A stretch of DNA of 64,000 nt. Origin: Pithys albifrons albifrons (Eukaryota; Chordata; Aves; Passeriformes; Thamnophilidae). The DNA is taken from the NCBI RefSeq assembly GCF_047495875.1, contig NC_092474.1, positions 12,774,155 through 12,838,154 on the forward strand, read 5' to 3'. The translations under genes were made by a program, and so were the position numbers. The notes under the pieces were generated by a model that was not told the DNA's origin, made no database searches, and was given only the letters and a program-made list of their open reading frames with translations. This document shows positions 56,437 to 64,000 of this stretch, one piece after another. Position 1 is the first letter of the stretch; every line of letters begins with the position of its first letter.

Positions 56437-59400
56437 CATCTCAATAATTAACACACCTCATTACACAGCAGCTTAGAACATACTCTGCAGTTGCTGACAG
56501 AGATCCCAGTTCCTCACAACAGCACCCTGAAAGAACCTTAGACAGGCTCCAACACTGAAATGGGAAGTAGATTTTTCACTCCTTTATTATCCTTTACATT
56601 AGCAGAACCATCAAGTTTTCCATTATTTCTCTCTTAATCCCTGATAAATCCTGAAAAACACCAACTACTGAACACTTACAGGTTCAACATTTACTTAATT
56701 TAGTCAGTTTGACTGATAAATCAAGCTTTGAAACCCAGCAGTTAATAATGAGCATCAGGAACCCTTCCTGGTGGTAATAAAAATACCCAAATTGACTTTG
56801 GGGGCAAGTTATTTTCCTCAGGAAACACCCCTGAAATCAGAGCTGGCACCTTGTGGTTTCCTGGAGGAGCAAATTTACCCAGCAGCGATTTCCAGGTAGG
56901 GAAGCAAGGGCAGAAGTGAAGGATAATGTGGATTCCCTGGCACACAGTCCCTCCCACAGCCCACATTTTCCCTCTTCCCTCTAATCAGCCCAGGGATTTT
57001 GGCTGGGCCAGCCTGACATGCCAGGAATTCACAAACAGGAACGAGCTGAAGCTCCATGTTTTTCCTGTCACAGCTCAAATTCCAGCCATGTTTGTAAACG
57101 TGCCAAGCTGTGAAGGCCACGGACAATCTGCCAGGAAAGATTTGCCTCCCTGATCCAAGGTAATCTGCTCCTCCTAAGAGTTTCCATCAAAAGCCTCGTG
57201 TTCCACAGACAACACAGCACAGAGTGTGTTCATATCCCTCTTCTGGGGAAGCAGCTCCAGCAATTAATGGCTCAGAGTGCAGATGCTGCAAATCCAAGTG
57301 GATTTCCAGATGGAAATCCCAAATACCTTCTGGAATTAGTGATTTCAGGCAAACAAGCTGAGAGGAGGACACAGTTTTATTTAAGGAATTACCAACCACC
57401 TGGAATCTCACTCATTTCAAGGTCCTGGCTCACATCCTGAGTCCACCTCCAGACCCAAACTCCACTCCCACATCGTGATCCCTGCATTATTCCTGGGAAT
57501 TCCAATATTCTGTACCACAGGTGCAGCCAAGCCGAATACACCCACAAACCCAACGTGCAGATCACAAGTTTACAGACAAAACCCCCAGGGAAAAAGAATC
57601 ACAGAACTATCTGAGTTGAAAGGGATCCACAAGGATCAGAGTCCAGTTCCTGGAGTTGTTTAAAATGTCAGAGGAAAGAACTCTTTGCCAAAGCAAATAA
57701 GGAGCAGCTCTGCCCTGTCTGTCCTCCACAGGCTGAGGGCAGGGGTGGGAGGAAGAGACCCCAAGAGCTGAAGTGATGAATTCTGGGCTGCTCCAGAGGG
57801 CAGTTGGTCACCAAATGCAAGTGATTTCTCTGCACTTTGCACATCTCCAGCTTTCCTGCCCAACAACCTGCCAAGGGGAGACACAACTGTGGAGCTAAAG
57901 AAGGATTTTTGAGTTGAGGGAAAGGTTTTGGAGCTGCTGGCAGATTCTGAGGCCTATTAGCAAGCACCTAATTAGTTCTGGGAGAAAAACCAGCAAGGTA
58001 GCAAAACCAAAATGAGATAAGGAGGTTTTGGGCCAAGCTGCCATGAGGAAGAATGTTGAAGAGATAAAATCCTCATGGCAAAGAGAACATCTGCCCAGAA
58101 AGTTTCATCCAATTAGAAGCTGTAATAAGGTTTACAGACACTGTGATCCAACCCATAGAACTTGGCTATGGGTGGGATTTGACAATATATATTGTGTAAT
58201 TTGAAGTTAGGAGGTAGCTTTCACCTTTACCTATTTTTTCCTTTTTTCTTTTCTTCATGGAGTGATTTAATCAACTATTTTGTGTGGGACATCTGTGAGC
58301 TGTGCCCTCATTAATTTCTTTTGGCTGCCACGACCTCCTGTGAACTCTCACACCCAGCCTGCCCTCCTTGCATTCCTCAGTGGGCTGTACAAAATCTGCT
58401 TTCATGGGCAGAGGTGCCAAAGGTGGAACTCTCATCTCTGCCCCCCAGGAAAACAGAACTCCACAAACTAAAACAACTTCTTTAAACTTATAAGATCACT
58501 CAATTTTTGACTCCCACTCGGTGCCCAACCAGCTTTTTGCACTCAGGACTGAATAAAGACTTTCAATCTCTCTCCAAGTTTTAAATCCCACTGGAATAAA
58601 AACCAGGATCCCACTGGCAGGAGGAAGTGCAGGAATATGTGCAGGAGACACCTCTGGAGCTCAGAGCTGCCTGGCTGCTCCAGCTGTGCCACTGACCCAC
58701 AACTGCTCTGCAAATCAGTGTTTTTGTTTCATCTCCCATGACAGTGTTTAATTATCCACACAGTTTTGGGAAGCTACTACATAAACAACTGCTCCTTGTA
58801 CCTCCTGTTTATAACCACCAAGTTGTTTTCCCCAGGACTATCTGAAATTCTTTCATTAAAGGCAGATTGTTGTTTACCAAATCTTGAATGTTATAAAGAT
58901 AAAGCAACCCAGAGAGTTATTATGGAAAACTTTTTAAAGTGCTTCTGCAAGAAAAATCTCACTTTGGACTCTCCCTCTGTTTACTGAAAGCACTTGATAC
59001 CAAACAATATTATTTGAGTTATTCAGAAAAATCAATTATCATTTAGACTTGAATGACAAAAACATAATATGTACAATTAAATTACTTATCACTGAATTTT
59101 TGCCATCCTAATGAAAATTTCACTTCCAAAGCACAATTCCCAAGCAGGAGAAATCCAAAACTCCATCCTTGACAGGAACTCCTGATTATTAACAGCTGTT
59201 ATTCCCTGAAGCTGAGACATCTCAGAAGCTGTTCATGTTTTGGACAGACTCTACTCTCTCACTTGGGGTTGCAGCATCAGATCCCTGGGATTTGTGCTCC
59301 TAAACACATGAGTAAAACACCACGGCAGAGCTCTGGAACTGTAAGTCACAGTGAGGAGCAACCTCTGAAGCCAAAGCAGTTCATCTCCTGACCAGGTCAC

Positions 59401-59991
59401 CCCACAACAAGCCCCATCTGACAGGCCAGGAACTGCCCCAGTAACTGTCTTATTTTCTGTTTGTGTGACAAAGTCCTTTTTATTTTCAGGAAACCTATTC
59501 CCACTCTCAAGTATTTCAGTATTGTGGTCTGTTTATACAATAAAAGCACAATAACCTTATTTCTGCTTCAGGAAGCAGAGAACACCAACAGTGTCTTTGT
59601 CCAAGGAATCAATGCCCAGAAATGCCTCGTTCTGGCAGAATTTGGTGTTCAATATTTTGTCAATACAGATGTTTGAGCTCCATGAACACCCTGCAGAGAG
59701 CAGGACAGCCCTTCAGCACTGGAATGGGTAATAATTTACATCACTTTGCCCCATTATCTGCTAAGTCACTGCAAACATTTCAATGTGCTTTTCATACACA
59801 ACAAGTAAATCCTTCTATGATTTACAAACATTGCAAAGGAATCCCAAAACCTGCAGTGGAAAGGAGCAGAAAAGGAGATGAATTCCCAAATTCTTGCAGG
59901 GCCTGACAGCAGGAGCAGATTGTCCCTCTTGCAGTTACCTTGAACTTCATTCCCCTAAATGAGCTGCACAGAGTCCTCCTTTCTTCATCTC
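56437..59991. other. AT-rich single-copy region with one CR1-X remnant, no gene seen
   Basis: The segment at about 57950-58600 has a CCAAT word, an AATAAAGAC word at about 58551 and a T-rich tract, which faintly suggests a decayed LTR, but no borders are visible. Other open frames are short and without domains. Confidence 0.4.
57595..57650 (-). mobile_element. CR1-X or TguSINE1 3'-tail remnant
   Basis: GAATCACAGAACTATCTGAG, AAGGGATCCACAAGGATCAG and AGTCCA form the reverse complement of the CR1-X-type tail seen at 30270-30341. No tRNA-like head follows, so LINE and SINE origins cannot be told apart. Confidence 0.7.
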
Positions 59992-60430
59992 AAGGCTGGA
60001 GAAGGGACTGGAGCACAAGTGCTGTGGGGAGAGGCTGAGGGAGCTGGGGGTGTTCAGCCTGGAGAAGAGGAGGCTCAGAGGTGACCTCAGCACTGTCTGG
60101 AACTGCCTGAAGGGAAGTTCTGGCCAGGTGGGGGTTGGTCTCTTCTCCCAGGCACTCAGCAATAGGACAAGGGGGCACGATGGGCTCAAGCTCTGCCAGG
60201 GGAAATTGAAGTTGGAGAGCAGAAAAAACTTCTTTGCAGAGAGAGTGCTCAGGGATTGGAATGGGCTGCCCAGAGAGGGGGTGGATTCCCCATCCCTGGA
60301 GGTTTTTCAGCTGAGCTTGGCCGTGGCACTGAGTGCCATGATCTGGTAAAGGGACTGGAGTTGGACCAAGGGTTGGACTTGATGATCTCGGAGGGCTTTT
60401 CCAACCCAATCAATTCTATGATTCTGTGAT
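59992..60430 (+). mobile_element. CR1 LINE family A, 5'-truncated (copy 11)
   Basis: Starts at AAGGCTGGAGAAGGGACTGG, the same coding region where copies 1, 3 and 10 carry the nested insert, and runs to CAATTCTATGATTCTGTGAT. The frame is intact to AMIW (60050-60349). The insert is absent or was lost by truncation. Confidence 0.92.
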
Positions 60431-60789
60431 CTCCAAACCCAGCTGAGTCTCCTCCCATCCCTCTGTGGAATCCTTGTCTCCAGCTGTTTTCAGCTGGACA
60501 GAGCACTGCCCTGAGTGCCCCTGTGCCAGGGCTGCTGCCTCCGGGCAGGCTGTGCCCAGCACTGTGGCTGCAGTGCTGCCAACACACCCTGCTGGCACTG
60601 GGGTGTCACTGGGGTGTCACTGGGACGCTGCTGCTGCTCAGGCATGTCAGAAAACAGTGCCCTGGCATACAAGTTTCAGATTTAATTCCACAGCCAAGTG
60701 ACTGTAATGAAGGCTCCAATCCTGGTGCTGCAGCACCTCCAGCCCTGGGGCAGCTCTGGGCCCATCACAAGGACATGGAGGGGGTGGAG
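60431..60789. other. Single-copy spacer, no gene seen
   Basis: GC-moderate sequence between two CR1 elements. Nothing supported. Confidence 0.5.
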
Positions 60790-61038
60790 TGTGAACAGGG
60801 AAGGGAGCGGGGCTGGAGAAGGGAGCAGGGCTGGGGCAGGCAGCAGGGCAGAAGGAGCAGCTGAGGGAGCTGGGAGGGCTCAGCCTGGAGAAAAGGAGGC
60901 TCAGGGGAGACCTTCTGGCTCTGCAATCCCTGCCAGGAGAGGGGAACCAGGGGGGTCGGGCTCTGCTCCAGGGCACAGGGACAGGAGGAGAGGGAACGGC
61001 CTCAGACTGGGCCAGGGCAGGGGGCACAGCAGCAGGAA
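60790..61038 (+). mobile_element. CR1 LINE (third subfamily), 5' piece of an interrupted copy
   Basis: AGCTGAGGGAGCTGGGAGGG, CTGGAGAAAAGGAGGCTCAG and GGGGAGACCTTCTGGC encode the CR1 RT C-terminal block [10 protein letters not shown]. The sequence continues to GCAGCAGGAATT and is then interrupted. The left boundary is uncertain by tens of bases. Confidence 0.75.
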
Positions 61039-61549
61039 TTAGTAACCAGTTATAACCAGGGAAATGGGCATTGCATAAGTATTCCACACGTGTTTTCCAC
61101 GTAACAAGGGAGGAGGGACTAAAAAAAGGGGAGATAGGAAGTTAGTTTAGTCTTTCTTCTTCCAGGGAGGCTTGGGGAGCAGAAAGAACCTCGACGCTGG
61201 TCCCTTGTTCAGTTGGTTTTCCTCTGGGAGTTGTGGTGAGATTGTATTTTTGCCAGTTTCCCTCCTTTTTAAAGTTTTTGATTGTATTTGGCTGTTTTGT
61301 GTTTGGTTTTTTTGTCCCTCCTTGCTCCCATCTCCCTTTCCCTTTTCCCCTGGGGCCCCCTAATAGTGGCTACAAATTGTATGTGTAGTGGTGAATGTTG
61401 GAAAATACATGTATGTTTTAATTCAGTTCTGTTTCTTTTGAGTTCTTGTTTTCTTTTCAGGTTTTTTTTTTCCTTTGCTAGGAAGAGTTTACAAAGGAGG
61501 GGGGGAGGAGAGTCTGGGCTTGGCAAAAGGGCTGGGCTAAGCCTAAGAC
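61039..61549. mobile_element. Unidentified ~510-bp insert splitting a CR1
   Basis: T-rich, complex sequence, unlike CR1, lies between two CR1 pieces that would otherwise be nearly adjacent (AGCAGGAATT before, AAAGGGTGGTCAGGCC after). Length and composition would fit a solo LTR, but I see no clear TG...CA ends, no AATAAA and no target duplication, so its class is open. Confidence 0.45.
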
Positions 61550-62174
61550 AAAAGGGTGGTCAGGCCCTGGAAGGGGCTGCCCAGGGAGGTTTGGAGTGGC
61601 CAGCCCTGGAGGTGCCCAAGGCAGGACTGGCCATGGCACTGAGTGCTCTGGGGTGGGGGACAAGGTGGGCATCGGGCACAGGGTGGGCTCCATGGGCTGG
61701 GAGAGCTTTGCCAAGGTGGGCATCGGGCACAGGGTGGGCTCCATGGGTTGGCAGGACTTTGCCAAGGTGGTCACCTGGCACAGGGTGGGCTCCAGGGGCT
61801 GGGAGGGCTTTGCCAAGGTGGGCATCGGGCACAGGGTGGGCTCCATGGGCTGGGAGGGCTTTGCCAAGGTGGGCATCGGGCACAGGGTGGGCTCCAGGGG
61901 CTGGGAGGGCTTTGCCAAGGTGGGCATGGGGCACAGGGTGGGCTCCAGGGGCTGGGAGGGCTTTGCCAAGGTGGGCATCAGGCACAGGGTGGGCTCCATG
62001 GGCTGGGAGGGCTTTGCCAAGGTGGGCATCGGGCACAGGGTGGGCTCCAGGGGCTGGGAGGGCTTTGCCAAGGTGGGCATCGGGCACAGGGTGGGCTCCA
62101 GGGGCTGGGAGGGCTTTGCCAAGGTGGGCATCAGGCACAGGGTGGGCTCGATGGTATTTTTCCAGCTTCTGTGA
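61550..62174 (+). mobile_element. CR1 LINE 3' piece with internally expanded tail
   Basis: CR1 resumes with GGTGGTCAGGCCCTGGAAGG, GGCTGCCCAGGGAGG and CCCTGGAGGTGCCCAAGG. Where the 3' UTR should be a single GACAAGGTGGGCATCGGGCA to GGGCTCGATGG passage, it has been repeated about ten times. The normal tip (TTTTTCCAGCTTCTGTGAC) follows at 62156-62174. Confidence 0.8.
61655..62155. repeat. 51-bp minisatellite derived from a CR1 3' UTR, about 9-10 copies
   Basis: The unit is TTTGCCAAGGTGGGCATCGG then GCACAGGGTGGGCTCCATGG and GCTGGGAGGGC. The last copy passes without a break into the CR1 tip, and the first follows directly from CR1 3'-end sequence. The 51-bp period (17 codons) gives false frames of 190-308 codons on both strands. 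Confidence 0.95.
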
Positions 62175-63524
62175 CAGTTTGGCCCAGGCACAGAGCGTGT
62201 CACAGTGACAGCTCTCTCCCTTTGCTCTGCTCTGCCCCACACTACTCTCAGGCAGGCTCAGCCCTCCATCCATCTAAACCCTTCCCCATGCCACTGCCTC
62301 TGGAAGAAGCATCATGTTGTTGGAACCAGATGTCAGACCTAAACAAGCTACATCAATTTATAACAGACACACAAACCATCACTTGCAATTCCCCCCAAAT
62401 AAAATGACACTTAAGCCCCATATACTGCATTTGAAATACTAAATTCACCATATTTCACAAAGAGCAAAGCAATGTATTATTAAAGCTTTGCTGGGTAAGT
62501 AGAACTATTACCCATTCCCTCCCTGAAAACAGGTGCCTCATCAAAAATGCATGTGAGTGGAATGGCTCAGTGCAGCACTTGGAGCCAGCCCTTCAATTAT
62601 ACATGACCCAGAGCTACCTGGGAGCAACACACCCAGAGACACCCAGGGCTGGGATTGCACAGGCCCTGCTGCCACACCAACACCCTGCCACTCACAGGAG
62701 GAAGTTTAACAGTGCTTAGAACAAAGAAATGAGCAAAAAAATGAATGGATCATGACCCAGGACCAGACAGTGCAGGGCAGAGGTGGGGGGAGAAGGGGAA
62801 GCTCAAGCACACCTGATAAATACAATATTCTATGTACTTGACACAAATTTCATCACCACATCACCAGAAGGTCTAAAGGCCATCAGGATGAAAATCCATT
62901 GCAAGGAACCAGAACCTGATCCTTGTGATTGGTTTGGTTTTTCTGATAATTACTATTATTAGTCCAACTTGAGTTGTTTTCATTCAAGACACAAGGTGAA
63001 AATAGAGGCAAAACTCACACAGCTTCATAAAACAGCTTTTGAAAGGCAACATTTTCAGGCAAACTTGGTTTTGTCAGAGCAACAATACACCACTGAAAAG
63101 AAATCAATATAAAGTGGACACAGCCCAAAAAGGATGACAGCAGATAAAGCTGTGATCATTTTAAGGCTACACGTTCTGGAGACTCTTGAGGACAATCCCA
63201 GCTGCATAAATATTTAATCACATAAACTTATCACTGGCACTTGGACCTGCCTGCCCCTTCCTGCCTTGTAAAACACCCTCTGGTTGTAACGTGCCTCAGT
63301 GTACACCCAAACCCTGCAACATGGCCAGGGTGGGGAGTTCCAACCTTGCAAATCCTGCTGGGGTACACTGGAGTTTCCCTGACTCTCTATATAGGTGGCT
63401 TATTCCATCAAGTACTACCTTCAGCCAGAGTTGGGGGATTTATTATTTTAATTATAATCCTTAGAGCAAGAATTTACTGTTTCTATCTGATGTTTCATAA
63501 AAACCTAATGATGTTGACTGCAGG
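62175..63524. other. Single-copy region, no gene seen
   Basis: Mostly AT-rich sequence, no repeats or supported exons. Confidence 0.5.
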
Positions 63525-63790
63525 TCATAGAATCACAGGATCAGTGAGGTTAGAAAAGACCTCTGAGGTGACAGAGTCCAACCTTTGGCCCAACACCACC
63601 TTGTCAACCAGCCCATGGCACCGAGTGCCACATCCAGTCCCTTCTTAAACACCTCCAGGGACAGTGACTCCACCACCTCCCATTCCAATGTCCAATCACT
63701 CTCTGTAAGACCTTCTTCCTGATGTCCAACCTCCAGTCATCCCATCACACCAACCTAAACCTCCCTGCACCCTCCTATCTGTTCAAGTCT
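63525..63790 (-). mobile_element. CR1 LINE 3' end (further subfamily)
   Basis: Minus-strand tip GTCATAGAATCACAGGATCA, then AGAAAAGACCTCTGAGGTG, AACACCTCCAGGGACAGTGA and CCACCACCTCCCATTCCAAT. The 3'-UTR words differ from families A and B and the copy looks older. The left end of similarity, near 63790, is uncertain. Confidence 0.8.
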
Positions 63791-64000
63791 CACTTTGCCC
63801 TCTATCTGCAGATCACTCTCAGCACCAAAGTCAAACTCACAGCCTTTTTCTCTCCCTTGGAGTTCTTAAACTACAAACTGTGACAAAATGTGTGGTGGCA
63901 ATCTGTGGTAGCTTTGGCTTTAGTTTGAGCTAGGCCTTAGCTAGGGCTCAATTCAGCAGGCCCAAAGGATGTGACATGGATTAGAAGGGACAAACATCCC

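Noticed and set aside
57950..58600. Decayed solo LTR
   Set aside because: A CCAAT word, an AATAAAGAC word and T-rich sequence are present, but no ends, target duplication or second copy are visible in the window.

Overview
The window is songbird (passerine) nuclear DNA with no host protein-coding gene that I can support. The evidence for a bird is the many CR1 LINE 3' ends, which carry the typical 3' tip (GATCTCGGAGGTC then TTCCAACCCAATCC) and the ATTCTATG-type terminal repeat. The evidence for a passerine is a SINE with a tRNA-Ile-like head and a CR1-X tail at about 29.6-30.3 kb, the layout known for TguSINE1. There are no rRNA genes, functional tRNA genes, CRISPR arrays or bacterial-style operons.

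Three kinds of sequence make up the window. (1) CR1 copies. One family (here 'family A', minus at 0.4, 10.2 and 18.5 kb; plus at 26.2, 28.5, 41.4, 43.2, 49.0, 55.7 and 60.0 kb; an inverted pair at 50.4/50.7 kb) keeps the C-terminal end of the reverse transcriptase, and three copies have 236-262 uninterrupted codons. A second family ('family B', 12.9, 32.5, 36.6, 37.1, 42.3 and 46.1 kb) is represented by 3' ends only. Shorter CR1-X-like and other pieces lie at 1.2, 20.9, 27.4, 54.6, 57.6, 60.8-62.2 and 63.5 kb. All copies are 5'-truncated, so none can move by itself. (2) Minisatellites. Seventeen arrays with units from about 7 to 417 bp occupy roughly 11 kb, about 17% of the window. Many units are multiples of 3 bp, which produces long open frames on both strands that are not genes. 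(3) AT-richer single-copy DNA, mostly at 1.2-4.9, 7.3-9.9, 15.8-18.5, 29-32, 44-46, 54.4-55.7 and 56.4-60 kb. Several short blocks look like non-coding regulatory sequence, but this cannot be proved from one genome.

The most unusual content is nested and composite retroelements. Three family A copies carry the same ~175-bp insert at the same site, flanked by a 33-bp direct duplication and containing a 38-bp-arm palindrome. Two distant loci share the same tandem join of two family B CR1 3' ends. A TguSINE1 is split inside its tRNA head by an LTR-like insert. A CR1 3' tail at 61.6-62.2 kb has itself expanded into a 51-bp minisatellite. The best reading is an intergenic or intronic segment whose history is CR1 insertion, nesting and tandem expansion. 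I found no undescribed gene system.
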